A program made the position numbers and the translations under genes. A DNA stretch of 64,000 bases from Glutamicibacter nicotianae (GTDB taxonomy: Bacteria > Actinomycetota > Actinomycetes > Actinomycetales > Micrococcaceae): NCBI RefSeq assembly GCF_006539525.1, contig NZ_BJNE01000001.1, positions 552,656 through 616,655 on the forward strand, given 5' to 3'. This document shows, piece after piece, positions 44,998-53,706 of this stretch (the stretch's first letter is position 1; every line of letters begins with the position of its first letter). The notes under the pieces were generated by a model. That model did not search any database, was not told the origin of the DNA, and worked only from the letters and a program-made list of their open reading frames with translations.

Positions 44998-45694
44998 GCC
45001 ATTGCTGAAGCTCGAGGACGTCACCCGCAGCGTCCGGCTGCCCGATGACAGCGAGCTGCACATCCTCAACGGGATCGATCTCACCGTATCCGAGGGAGAC
45101 CACATAGCCATCGTCGGACGTTCGGGCACCGGGAAGTCCACGTTGCTGAACATCCTGGGCCTGCTTGATCGTCCGACCAGCGGCAGCCTGCTGTGGCGCG
45201 GCAAGGATGCCGCCCGGCTGAGCGCCAAGCAGGCTGCTCATGCCCGCGGCCGCGACCTCGGGTTCGTCTTCCAGCAGTTCAACCTCCTGCCCGGACGCAC
45301 TGCGCTGGAGAATGTCATGGCTCCGCTGATGTATGCCAGCGGCCGCGATTTCTGGAATCGGCGCAAGCTGGCCACCGAGGCGCTGGAACGCGTGGGACTG
45401 GGCGGACGCCTGGATTCCATGCCGCAGACTCTCTCGGGTGGCGAGCAGCAGCGCGTGGCGATTGCCCGCGCGCTGGTGCGGCGCCCTCGCGTGGTGCTCG
45501 CCGATGAGCCCACCGGCGCATTGGACGTCAGCACTGGACGTGCCGTCATGGAACTGCTGGATTCCGCCACGGTTGATTCGGGCGCGGCCCTGATCACCAT
45601 CACGCACGACAGCAACGTGGCAGCCCTGGCGCGCGAGCAGTTCCGCCTCGATTCAGGGCGGCTGCATCCGCTCAGTGAGGTGGTGGTGCCTTGA
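44987..45694 (+). CDS. MacB/LolD-type ABC ATPase
   Basis: 235 residues: Walker A VGRSGTGKSTLLNILG, Q-loop VFQQFNLLPGRTALENVMAP, signature TLSGGEQQRVAIARALV, Walker B VVLADEPTGALDVSTG. The Q-loop and LLPGRTA motif are characteristic of the LolD/MacB/SalX subgroup, which energise permeases of the FtsX type. Its ATG overlaps the adaptor gene, and its stop overlaps the permease start. Confidence 0.92.
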   Translation: MSGEPLLKLEDVTRSVRLPDDSELHILNGIDLTVSEGDHIAIVGRSGTGKSTLLNILGLLDRPTSGSLLWRGKDAARLSAKQAAHARGRDLGFVFQQFNLLPGRTALENVMAPLMYASGRDFWNRRKLATEALERVGLGGRLDSMPQTLSGGEQQRVAIARALVRRPRVVLADEPTGALDVSTGRAVMELLDSATVDSGAALITITHDSNVAALAREQFRLDSGRLHPLSEVVVP

Positions 45695-46926
45695 ACGCCC
45701 TTGCACGCCTGGCCACCGGATTTGCCGCAGCATTGCTGGAGGCGTGGCAGGAACTGCGCATCCACAAATTGCGGGTGCTGCTCTCCTTGATCGGCGTGAC
45801 CGTTGCCGTGGCATCGCTGACCACCGCCCTGGCCGGCGCCGGCATGGCCCGGCAGATGATGACCGAAACCCTTGAACGCGACGGCCGTCCCGCAATGATC
45901 ACCACCTATGCCTTCGATGCACGCTCGGATGGGGGTCCGCAGGGCGATGATTCGGTGGCGCAGGCTTTCGAGAAGACCAGCGCGCGCTTCAAAATCGACT
46001 ACACCACGATGATCGGCCGCAGCTACGACCAACAGGTTGTATCCCAGGGCGTTGCCCTGGACGCGGAAACCCTGGTGGTCGAACCGGATTACGCCCCGAT
46101 GCATCGGCTTGTCATGACCGAAGGGCGCTGGCTGGAATCCGAGGATGCGCAAAATCTGTCACCCGCCGTGGTGGTTGACCAGAACATCATCAGGGAATTG
46201 GGGCTGGAAGGCCAGCAGCTGCCATTCACCGTCGACTTGGTGAGCAACGGCAACGCCGTCTCCGTCACGGTCATCGGCACGTCCAGCTCCCGATCCTTCG
46301 GGATGTCCGGCCAGCTGTGGATGCTGCCGGCCACCTATGAGCACTGGTTTTCGGAGCGCGCCCCGCTGAATGAGGTGTCCTACAAGATGTGGGTGCCTAT
46401 CGAGGGATCCGAGGAGCTGGCCATGCACTTTGGCCAGCAGATGCAGGCCGAGCTTCCGGGCTATACCGTCGATTCCCATCGCGAGGATTACCTGATGTGG
46501 GGTGCTGATGAAAGCCTGAAGCAGTTGGCATTGGTGGTTTCCGGCATTGCTGTGATCATCTTGCTGCTTGGTTCGCTGAGCCTGCTGAATGTTTCCATGG
46601 TGACCATGAAGCAACGCATCCGCGAAGTTGGCATCCGCCGCAGCTTCGGCGCCACCACCGGCCGGGTTTTCTTCTCGGTCATGATGGAGAGCGTGGTAGC
46701 CACCGCGGTGGCCGGCGGCCTGGGCGTGCTGATCTCGGTAGCCCTGGTTTCCAATGAGAGCCTGCTGAACATGGTGCTCGCTACCGAGCTGGACCAGATG
46801 CCGCCCTTCCCGCTCGATGCCGCACTGCTAGGCATGGGAGTCTCCGTAGCGGTGGGTGCCCTCACCGGCGTGCTCCCAGCGCTGGTGGCAGCACGTGTGA
46901 AGATCGTGGATGCCATTCGCGTCTAG
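45691..46926 (+). CDS. MacB/FtsX-type ABC permease
   Basis: 411 residues from a TTG at 45691 (GAGG upstream), overlapping the ATPase stop. The first helix (LLSLIGVTVAVASLTTALAG) is followed by a ~250-residue extracytoplasmic MacB-core domain, then three helices (VVSGIAVIILLLGSLSLLNV; VMMESVVATAVAGGLGVLI; LDAALLGMGVSVAVGALTGVLPALVAA). The loop REVGIRRSFGATTGRVF is the conserved coupling helix motif. Completes the exporter operon; substrate unknown. Confidence 0.9.
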   Translation: MNALARLATGFAAALLEAWQELRIHKLRVLLSLIGVTVAVASLTTALAGAGMARQMMTETLERDGRPAMITTYAFDARSDGGPQGDDSVAQAFEKTSARFKIDYTTMIGRSYDQQVVSQGVALDAETLVVEPDYAPMHRLVMTEGRWLESEDAQNLSPAVVVDQNIIRELGLEGQQLPFTVDLVSNGNAVSVTVIGTSSSRSFGMSGQLWMLPATYEHWFSERAPLNEVSYKMWVPIEGSEELAMHFGQQMQAELPGYTVDSHREDYLMWGADESLKQLALVVSGIAVIILLLGSLSLLNVSMVTMKQRIREVGIRRSFGATTGRVFFSVMMESVVATAVAGGLGVLISVALVSNESLLNMVLATELDQMPPFPLDAALLGMGVSVAVGALTGVLPALVAARVKIVDAIRV

Positions 46927-46968
46927 GCCACGGTCTGCACTGCCAGTTGAGTAACTGAATAGCACGAA

Positions 46969-47007
46969 GCGTTGGCCGGGGAATTCTCTCCGGCCAGCGC
47001 CGTTTTT
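46969..47007 (+). terminator. Terminator of the exporter operon
   Basis: GCGTTGGCCGG / CCGGCCAGCGC, 11-bp stem with one G-U, ten-base loop, followed by TTTTT (47003-47007). Confidence 0.85.
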
Positions 47008-47258
47008 AACGCGGCTTTCAACCTTTAAGGGTCCCTATCGGAATACCGGATCCGCCGGTCCCCGGCCTCCGAAAGGCATTCCTGTCGGCAATTGTGCGCT
47101 ATCGTACATTCAATCTGATTCCCAGATTTCGTCGATTCCGGAAAACTTTCGACTGCGCCAAATTTCCTGTGATTCCGCGGATTTTCCGCCCTGCCTCGCG
47201 GGCGTTTCGAAAGATTCCCGCGTCCCGCTTGACACCGTCTGAGATTGGGAGCACACTG

Positions 47259-47270
47259 ATCGTATACGAT
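47259..47270. promoter_or_regulatory. Palindrome upstream of the FAH-RraA gene, candidate GntR site
   Basis: ATCGTATACGAT is a perfect 12-bp palindrome 44 bases before the GTG at 47314. The related half GATGTACGAG follows at 47273-47282, and its inverse ATCGTACATT stands at 47101-47110. A site recognised by the co-encoded GntR protein (48816-49475) is the natural reading. Confidence 0.5.
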
Positions 47271-47313
47271 TTGATGTACGAGATGATGTTCGACGAAAGC
47301 AGGCCGATCAACG

Positions 47314-48816
47314 GTGAGCAATATTGTCCCAGTAACCGAAGAGACCTTCGCGCAGGCAGGCAAGATCCTGGCCGTACACCTGAGCTACTCCTCGCGTGCG
47401 GCGCAGCGTGGACGCACCCCGAAGTTCCCCAGCTACTTCATGAAGGCCACCAGCTCGCTGGCCGCCAGCGGTTCCACCGTGGAACGCCCTGCCGGCACCG
47501 AGCTGCTCGCCTTCGAGGGCGAAATCGCACTGATCATCGGCAAGGCCGCCCGCCGCGTCTCGGTTGAGGACGCCTGGAGCTACGTCGGACAGGTCACCGC
47601 ATCGAACGACCTGGGCGTGCACGACATGAAGTACGCGGACAAGGGCTCGAACATCCGCTCGAAGTCCGGCGACGGCTACACCCCGGTCGGCCCCAACGCG
47701 CTGGATGCTTCCACCCTGGATCCTGCCAAGCTCCGCGTGCAGACCTGGGTCAACGGCCAGCTCGCCCAGGATGCCGACACCTCCGAACTGCTTTTCTCGC
47801 TTGCCACCATCGTCGCCGACCTGTCCCAGCAGATGACCCTGCAGCCAGGCGATATCATCCTCACCGGCACCCCGGCCGGCTCCACCGTCTTCTTCCCGGG
47901 CGACGTCGTCGAGGTCGAGGTCACCGACCTGGTTTCCGGAGCATCCACCGGCAAGCTGAAGACCACCGCCGCCGAGGGCACCGAAGCCTTCGCCGCATTC
48001 GGCAACCAGCCAAAGGTCACCGACAAGGACAAGGAAGACGCCTACGGCGATCGCGAGACCGCCGGCATGGAACCCCTGATTACCGGCAAGTCGGTGCTGA
48101 CCGACAAGGTCCGCGAGCAGCTGGCCTCGGTCGCCACCGCCACCCTGTCCGCCACCCTGCGCAAGCGCGGGTTGAACAACGTGAACATCGAGGTTCCCGG
48201 TGCCACCAAGGGCATGCAGCGCGTGATCGGCACCGCCCGGACCCTGCGCTACATCCCGAACCGCGAGGACCTGTTCAAGGCCCACGGCGGCGGCTACAAC
48301 ATGCAGAAGCAGTCCATCGACTCGCTCAAGGACGGCGAAATCCTGGTCATGGAAGCCCGCGGCGAGACGGGTTCGGCCACCCTGGGCGACATCCTGGCCC
48401 TGCGCTCCCAGCAGCTCGGTGCCGCCGGCATCATCTCCGATGGCGGCGTGCGCGACCTGGACGCGGTATCCAACCTTCAGATCCCGGTCTTCTACAACGG
48501 CGCCCACCCGGCAGTGCTCGGCCGCAAGCACGTGGCCTGGGACAAGGACATCACCGTGGCCTGCGGCGGCGTGTCCGTGCAGCCGGGCGACGTGATCGTG
48601 GCCGACTCCGATGGCATCGTGGTCATCCCGCCAGCCATGGTGGCCGAGGTGGCCGCCGAGGCAGCGGTGACCGAGTCCAATGACGAATTCATCTTCGCCA
48701 TGGTCAAGCGAGGCCACGGCATCGAGGGCCTGTTCCCGATGAACGCCGAGTGGAAGGCCAAGTACAACGCCTGGAAGGACGCAGGCAGCCCGGATCTGGA
48801 CTCATGGTCGCTGTAA
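47314..48816 (+). CDS. FAH-domain / RraA-like aldolase fusion, homoprotocatechuate catabolism
   Basis: 500 residues from a GTG. Residues ~15-225 are a fumarylacetoacetate-hydrolase-family domain: the metal-binding ELLAFEGEIALIIGK (E-x-E), ASNDLGVHDMKYADKGSN and the catalytic-loop DIILTGTPAGS, as in HpaG decarboxylase/isomerases. Residues ~275-495 are an RraA-like class II pyruvate-aldolase domain: DILALRSQQLGAAGIISDGG VRDLDAV with the conserved R-D pair. The two enzymes are normally separate. In the homoprotocatechuate meta-cleavage route the FAH half could decarboxylate/isomerise the ring-opened product; the RraA half could replace the HpaI aldolase. It heads the operon with gntR, hpaE and hpaD. 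Confidence 0.83.
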   Translation: MSNIVPVTEETFAQAGKILAVHLSYSSRAAQRGRTPKFPSYFMKATSSLAASGSTVERPAGTELLAFEGEIALIIGKAARRVSVEDAWSYVGQVTASNDLGVHDMKYADKGSNIRSKSGDGYTPVGPNALDASTLDPAKLRVQTWVNGQLAQDADTSELLFSLATIVADLSQQMTLQPGDIILTGTPAGSTVFFPGDVVEVEVTDLVSGASTGKLKTTAAEGTEAFAAFGNQPKVTDKDKEDAYGDRETAGMEPLITGKSVLTDKVREQLASVATATLSATLRKRGLNNVNIEVPGATKGMQRVIGTARTLRYIPNREDLFKAHGGGYNMQKQSIDSLKDGEILVMEARGETGSATLGDILALRSQQLGAAGIISDGGVRDLDAVSNLQIPVFYNGAHPAVLGRKHVAWDKDITVACGGVSVQPGDVIVADSDGIVVIPPAMVAEVAAEAAVTESNDEFIFAMVKRGHGIEGLFPMNAEWKAKYNAWKDAGSPDLDSWSL

Positions 48817-49475
48817 TGACCGCATCCAAGTCCGAGGCAGCCTACCAGCTGGTTTCCGAGCGCATCGTCAACGGGGCATACTCCCCCGGCTACCGGCTGG
48901 TGCTGGGCACCATCGCCGATGAGCTGGGCTGCTCCGTGGTCCCGGTGCGCGAAGCGATCCGCCGGCTGGAGGCCGAAGGGCTGGTCCACTTCACCCGAAA
49001 CGTCGGGGCGACGGTGGCCCACGTGGATTCCACGCTCTACCTGCACACCATGCAAACGCTGATGATCATCGAGCCGGCCGCCACCGCGCTGGCCGCCGAT
49101 GCCATGGACGCCAAGTGGCTGGCCAAGGCGCGGGCGCTGAACGAGAGTATGCGCCAATGCCTGGAGGATTTCGACCCGGTGTCCTTCACGCGAATGAACA
49201 CCGAATTCCACCAGCTGCTCTACGGCCAGTGCCCCAACCCGCACATCCTGGACCTGGTCCAGCGCGGATGGCGGCGGCTGGCGGCGATGCGTGCGAGCTC
49301 CTTCACGCACATCCCGAACCGGGCCCGCGCCTCGGTTGAGGAACACGAGAAGCTGCTGGATCTGATTGCCGATCACGCCACCCCGGCGCAGATCGAGGCC
49401 GCGGCGCGCGAGCACCGCGCCCACACCCTGAACGCCTACCTCAAGGCTGCCGGCATGGCACCGAGCGCCATCTAG
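48816..49475 (+). CDS. GntR-family (FCD) regulator of the hpa operon
   Basis: 219 residues from the ATG at 48816, which overlaps the previous stop by one base (TAATG). N-terminal winged HTH (YRLVLGTIADELGCSVVPVREAIRRLEAEGLV) and an all-helical FCD ligand-binding domain with the metal-binding-type residues (NTEFHQLLYG; VEEHEKLLDLI; AAAREHRAHTL). Lying inside the operon, it likely senses a pathway acid and controls the promoter near 47259. A few residues of an upstream in-frame ATG (48804) would also serve. Confidence 0.88.
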   Translation: MTASKSEAAYQLVSERIVNGAYSPGYRLVLGTIADELGCSVVPVREAIRRLEAEGLVHFTRNVGATVAHVDSTLYLHTMQTLMIIEPAATALAADAMDAKWLAKARALNESMRQCLEDFDPVSFTRMNTEFHQLLYGQCPNPHILDLVQRGWRRLAAMRASSFTHIPNRARASVEEHEKLLDLIADHATPAQIEAAAREHRAHTLNAYLKAAGMAPSAI

Positions 49476-49555
49476 CCGGCAGCCCCTGCACTACCCATAG
49501 TTTTGCCCAAAGCCATCCGGTGAAAACACCGGGACAACGCACGAAAGGAACTGCC

Positions 49556-51052
49556 ATGAGCAAGCACTTCGTACCGGAAAATCTCCCAACCCACCTGCAG
49601 CACTACATCAACGGCGAATTCGTTGACTCCATCGGCGGAGCAACCTTCGACGTGCAGGAACCGGTCACCAACACCAACTACGCCACCGTCGCCTCGGCAC
49701 AGCCAGAGGACGTGGACCTGGCCGTCGCCGCCGCAAGCAAGGCATTCAAGGAAGGCCCATGGTCCAAGATGCTGCCGCGCGAGCGTTCCCGCGTGCTGCA
49801 CAAGATCGCCGACATCGTCGAGTCCCGCGATGAGGAGCTCTCGCTGCTGGAGTCCTACGACTCAGGCCTGCCGATCACCCAGGCCAAGGGCCAGGCACGC
49901 CGCGCCGCCGAGAACTTCCGCTTCTTCGCCGACCTGATCGTCGCCCAGGTGGACAACACCTTCCGCGTCCCGGGCCGCCAGATGAACTACGTGAACCGCA
50001 AGCCGATCGGCGTCGCCGCGCTGATCACCCCATGGAACGTCCCGTTCATGCAGGAATCCTGGAAGCTGGCCCCGGCCATCGCCACCGGCAACTCCGTGGT
50101 CCTGAAGCCTGCCAGCTACACCCCGCTGTCCGCCACCCTGTGGCCAGAGATCTTCCGCGAAGCCGGCCTGCCAGAGGGCGTCTTCAACCTGATCTTCGGC
50201 TCCGGCGGCGTGGCCGGCGACTACCTGGTCAAGCACCCGGACGTCCCGCTGGTCTCCTTCACCGGCGACTCCTCCACCGGTGCCACCATCTCCACCGCGG
50301 CCGCACCGTTCTTCAAGGGCCTCTCGCTGGAGCTGGGCGGCAAGTCCCCGGCCGTCGTCTTCGCCGACGCCGACCTGGAAGCCGCATTGGACGCCACCGT
50401 CTTCGGCGTGTTCTCGCTGAACGGCGAGCGTTGCACCGCCGGTTCCCGCGTCCTGGTCCAGCGCGACATCTACGATGATTTCGTTGCCAAGTTTGCCGAG
50501 CGCGCCAAGAACATCCGCGTCGGCCTGCCGAGCGACCCGAAGACCGAGGTCGGCTCGCTGGTCCACCCGAACCACTTCGACAAGGTCATGAGCTACATCG
50601 AGATCGGCAAGAACGAAGGCCGGCTGCTGGCCGGCGGCGGCCGCGCCGAAGGCTTCGAGAATGAGGGCAACTACGTCGCCCCGACCGTGTTCGCCGATGT
50701 CGCACCGGATGCGCAGATCTTCCAGGACGAGATCTTCGGCCCGGTCGTTGCCATCACCCCGTTCGACACCGACGAGGAAGCCCTGGAGCTGGCCAACAAC
50801 ACCAAGTACGGCCTGGCCGCCTACGTGTGGACCTCGAACCTGAAGCGCGCGCACAACTTCGCGCACCAGATCGACTCGGGCATGGTGTGGCTGAACTCGA
50901 ACAACGTCCGCGACCTGCGCACCCCATTCGGCGGCGTGAAGGCGTCGGGCCTGGGCCGCGAGGGCGGCTACCGCTCGGTGGACTTCTACACCACCCAGCA
51001 GTCCATCCAGATCACCCTGAACGAAGCGCACTCCCCGAAGTTCGGCGTCTAG
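49556..51052 (+). CDS. hpaE: 5-carboxymethyl-2-hydroxymuconate semialdehyde dehydrogenase
   Basis: 498-residue NAD-dependent aldehyde dehydrogenase. Catalytic motifs: the general-base Glu in LSLELGGKSPAVVF and the nucleophile Cys in LNGERCTAGSRV; the NAD-binding helix has GVAALITPWNVPFMQ and FTGDSSTGATI. The sequence around these motifs and its place before hpaD fit HpaE, which oxidises the semialdehyde made by HpaD. ATG with AAAGGA upstream. Confidence 0.9.
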   Translation: MSKHFVPENLPTHLQHYINGEFVDSIGGATFDVQEPVTNTNYATVASAQPEDVDLAVAAASKAFKEGPWSKMLPRERSRVLHKIADIVESRDEELSLLESYDSGLPITQAKGQARRAAENFRFFADLIVAQVDNTFRVPGRQMNYVNRKPIGVAALITPWNVPFMQESWKLAPAIATGNSVVLKPASYTPLSATLWPEIFREAGLPEGVFNLIFGSGGVAGDYLVKHPDVPLVSFTGDSSTGATISTAAAPFFKGLSLELGGKSPAVVFADADLEAALDATVFGVFSLNGERCTAGSRVLVQRDIYDDFVAKFAERAKNIRVGLPSDPKTEVGSLVHPNHFDKVMSYIEIGKNEGRLLAGGGRAEGFENEGNYVAPTVFADVAPDAQIFQDEIFGPVVAITPFDTDEEALELANNTKYGLAAYVWTSNLKRAHNFAHQIDSGMVWLNSNNVRDLRTPFGGVKASGLGREGGYRSVDFYTTQQSIQITLNEAHSPKFGV

Positions 51053-51102
51053 GAAGCACCAGCTTCCCACCACTAAATTTTTTGCTTGCAAAGGAGCACA
51101 TC

Positions 51103-52212
51103 ATGAGCAAAGAGATCGCAAACCCGATCCCAACCCCTTCGGTGCCAGCGCCGGATATCCTGCGCTGCGCCTACGCCGAACTGGTCGTCACCGACCTTGA
51201 GCGCTCGCGCAACTTCTACGTCGACGTGCTGGGCCTGCACGTGTCCTACGAGGACGAGAACCAGATCTACCTGCGTTCCTTCGAGGAATTCATCCACCAC
51301 AACCTGGTGCTGACCAAGGGCCCAGTGGCAGCGCTGAAGGCGATGGCCTTCCGCGTGCGTTCCACCGAAGACGTGGACAAGGCCGAGGCCTACTACAAGG
51401 AACTGGGCTGCCGCACCGAGCGCCGCAAGGAAGGCTTCGTCAAGGGCATCGGCGATGCAGTGCGCGTCGAGGATCCACTGGGCTTCCCCTACGAGTTCTT
51501 CTTCGAGACCACCCACGTCGAGCGCCTGCACATGCGCTACGACCTGTACTCGGCCGGCGAACTGGTCCGCCTGGACCACTTCAACCAGGTGACCCCGGAC
51601 GTGCCGCGCGGCCGCAAGTACCTGGAGGACCTGGGCTTCCGCGTCACCGAGGACATCCAGGACGACGAAGGCACCACCTACGCAGCCTGGATGCACCGCA
51701 AGGGCACCGTGCATGACACCGCCCTGACCGGCGGCAACGGCCCGCGCCTGCACCACGTAGCCTTCTCCACCCATGAGAAGCACAACATCATCCAGATCTG
51801 CGACAAGATGGGCGCACTGCGCATCTCGGACCGCATCGAGCGCGGCCCAGGCCGCCACGGCGTGTCCAACGCGTTCTACCTGTACATCCTGGATCCGGAT
51901 GACCACCGCATCGAGATCTACACCCAGGACTACTACACCGGTGATCCGGACAACCCGACCATCACCTGGAACGTGCACGACAACCAGCGTCGCGACTGGT
52001 GGGGCAACCCGGTTGTGCCTTCGTGGTACACCGAAGCCTCCAAAGTCCTGGACCTGGATGGCAACGTGCAGGAAATCGTCGAGCGCACCGACGACTCCGA
52101 ACTGGAAGTCACGATCGGCGCGGACGGCTTCTCCTACACCCGTGCCGGTGACGAGGACGGCTCGTACCACGGCCAGGCATCCAAGGGCTTCAAGCTGGGC
52201 AACCAGCTCTAA
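51103..52212 (+). CDS. hpaD: 3,4-dihydroxyphenylacetate (homoprotocatechuate) 2,3-dioxygenase
   Basis: 369-residue extradiol ring-cleavage dioxygenase of the vicinal-oxygen-chelate fold, closely resembling the Mn-dependent Arthrobacter MndD and the Fe-dependent Brevibacterium enzyme. The metal triad is visible: His in LVRLDHFNQVTP, His in RLHHVAFSTHE and Glu in HRIEIYTQDYY. The catalytic acid-base His is in KGTVHDTALTGG. It opens the ring of homoprotocatechuate to 5-carboxymethyl-2-hydroxymuconate semialdehyde, the HpaE substrate. Metal identity (Fe or Mn) cannot be read from sequence. AAAGGAG precedes the ATG; a terminator follows. Confidence 0.95.
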   Translation: MSKEIANPIPTPSVPAPDILRCAYAELVVTDLERSRNFYVDVLGLHVSYEDENQIYLRSFEEFIHHNLVLTKGPVAALKAMAFRVRSTEDVDKAEAYYKELGCRTERRKEGFVKGIGDAVRVEDPLGFPYEFFFETTHVERLHMRYDLYSAGELVRLDHFNQVTPDVPRGRKYLEDLGFRVTEDIQDDEGTTYAAWMHRKGTVHDTALTGGNGPRLHHVAFSTHEKHNIIQICDKMGALRISDRIERGPGRHGVSNAFYLYILDPDDHRIEIYTQDYYTGDPDNPTITWNVHDNQRRDWWGNPVVPSWYTEASKVLDLDGNVQEIVERTDDSELEVTIGADGFSYTRAGDEDGSYHGQASKGFKLGNQL

Positions 52213-52267
52213 GCCAGGCAAGCTCCCCTAGACCTGGAGCTTGGCAGCTTCCCTGAGCTGCAGCACA

Positions 52268-52322
52268 AGAATCCCGGGACATCAGCGAATTCCTTCTCCG
52301 ATGCCCCGGGATTCTGCTTTTT
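52268..52322 (+). terminator. Terminator of the hpa operon
   Basis: AGAATCCCGGG (52268-52278) / CCCGGGATTCT (52305-52315), long loop with extra internal pairing, then GCTTTTTC. It sits between convergent units. Confidence 0.85.
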
Positions 52323-52345
52323 CAGGCTTCGTTCTTCCAAGGAAT

Positions 52346-53341
52346 TCAGACCCGGGCAACGCGCCGTTCGCGCACCGCCTTGCGCCAGCCATCGGCGATG
52401 TCCCAACCGACCCCGATGGCGATCCCGAACCCGAGCAGCACCGCCAGGATCCGGAAGACTCCCCCGTTGCCTGCGGCATCCGCGTTCCCGGCAGCGAATT
52501 CCTCGCCTCCGGCCTGGGCGATGAACGAGAGGAACTCGGGGTTCACCAGCTCGCCGCCCAGCAGCAGGACCAGCACCCAGGCCGCGAAGAGCAGGGCAAG
52601 CACGGTGTTCAGCGCTGCCAGCGCGGTAGTCCAGCGGCGCTGGGCATAAAGCGCGAAAGCGAAGACTGCTTCTAGCACCATCAGGCCGAACAGCGCGCCG
52701 ATCCACCACGGCCACAGTCCCGGATTGAGGATCGCGATCGGCTCGCCGCCGGTCGGGAAGAATCCGCGCACCGCATCCCACACCACCGCCACGGCGGCGA
52801 TGGCCAGGAACACCAGCGAGGCGATCAGCTCGCTGCGCCCGGCGCCATCCTCCTGGACCTCAGGCAGCTGGTCGACATCCCACTTCATGCCGGTGTCCGC
52901 GCCGGTGCGCTCGAGCACGACGAAGACCAGCGTGGTCCAGAAGACCAGATGCACGGCCACCTGCAGCCCGATGGCCAGCGCCTGGACGAGGCTCTCGCCG
53001 ACCTCAGCTCCGGAGAGCAGCTGGCCCAGCAGCACCGCGCCGACCACGCAGACCGGTACGATCCACAACAGCAGCTTCAGCAGCCGCCACCAGGTCAGGT
53101 AGTACTTCGGACCGATCAGGTGCAGCGGCCGGTCCGCGTAGCCCGCGGCAAGCAGGCCGGGATCGCCCAGCTCGGACAGGACTTCGCGTTCAGCCTCGTC
53201 CGCGGCCTCACCCTGGTCCGTGCGCGCCTCGATCGCGTCGGCAATCAAGGCTTCGAGCTCGGCGCGGACGTCGTCCTGCAGTTCGGGTTTCAGGCTCCGG
53301 ATGGTGGCCGAGATGTAGCGTTCGGTCAAGGTGGCAGTCAT
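52346..53341 (-). CDS. HAAS-domain membrane protein partnered with PadR
   Basis: 331 residues. The first ~75 are the HAAS signalling helix bundle (YISATIRSLKPELQDDVRAE ... EVLSELGDPGLLAAGYADRP), typical of the membrane partners of PadR regulators. Then six or so membrane segments (LLLWIVPVCVVGAVLLGQLL through ILAVLLGFGIAIGVGWDI) in place of the DUF1700/DUF1129 tail. The PadR gene ends one base before its start, so the two are an operon. Probable role: a membrane sensor or exporter controlled by PadR; specific function unknown. Confidence 0.8.
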   Translation of the reverse strand: MTATLTERYISATIRSLKPELQDDVRAELEALIADAIEARTDQGEAADEAEREVLSELGDPGLLAAGYADRPLHLIGPKYYLTWWRLLKLLLWIVPVCVVGAVLLGQLLSGAEVGESLVQALAIGLQVAVHLVFWTTLVFVVLERTGADTGMKWDVDQLPEVQEDGAGRSELIASLVFLAIAAVAVVWDAVRGFFPTGGEPIAILNPGLWPWWIGALFGLMVLEAVFAFALYAQRRWTTALAALNTVLALLFAAWVLVLLLGGELVNPEFLSFIAQAGGEEFAAGNADAAGNGGVFRILAVLLGFGIAIGVGWDIADGWRKAVRERRVARV

Positions 53342-53342
53342 G

Positions 53343-53672
53343 TCAGTGCTCCTCTTTGGTGAGCGAGGCGATCGCCGTGGTCAGGGATCGCCATTCGGTG
53401 GTCAACGCGTCAGCGAGACGGATGCCGTCGAGCGAGGTCCGGTAGAACTTGCGTGGCCGCGCCTCCTCGGTGTTCCACTCGCTGGTGAGGTACCCCTGCT
53501 TCTCCAAACGACGCAGCAGCGGATACAGGGTGTTGGCGTCAGTGGAGAAACCATGATCGCCAAGCTGCTCCAGCAGGCTGTAGCCATACCCGGCGCCGCG
53601 CAGCAGCTGCAGGCAGGCCAGTACTACGGTGCCGCGTCGCAGCTCTTGCAGCTGGGTGTCGAACTCTTCCAT
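53343..53672 (-). CDS. PadR-family transcriptional regulator
   Basis: 109 residues, the small single-domain PadR type. Winged helix ELRRGTVVLACLQLLRGAGY, then STDANTLYPLLRRLEKQGYL and the wing EWNTEEARPRKFYRTSLDGI, exactly the PadR layout. It starts the PadR-HAAS operon; nested palindromes right upstream (53685-53706) are likely its own operator, giving autorepression. Confidence 0.92.
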   Translation of the reverse strand: MEEFDTQLQELRRGTVVLACLQLLRGAGYGYSLLEQLGDHGFSTDANTLYPLLRRLEKQGYLTSEWNTEEARPRKFYRTSLDGIRLADALTTEWRSLTTAIASLTKEEH

Positions 53673-53684
53673 GTCGACTACATT

Positions 53685-53706
53685 ACTGTGTGCTACACAC
53701 TACAGT
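53685..53706. promoter_or_regulatory. Nested palindrome upstream of padR
   Basis: ACTGT (53685-53689) and ACAGT (53702-53706) flank TGTGT-GCT-ACACA (53687-53699). The arms lie 13-34 bases before the padR ATG. Candidate PadR operator. Confidence 0.55.

Noticed and set aside
49862..51091. 409-codon minus-strand frame across hpaE
   Set aside because: Antisense shadow of hpaE; no recognised domain.
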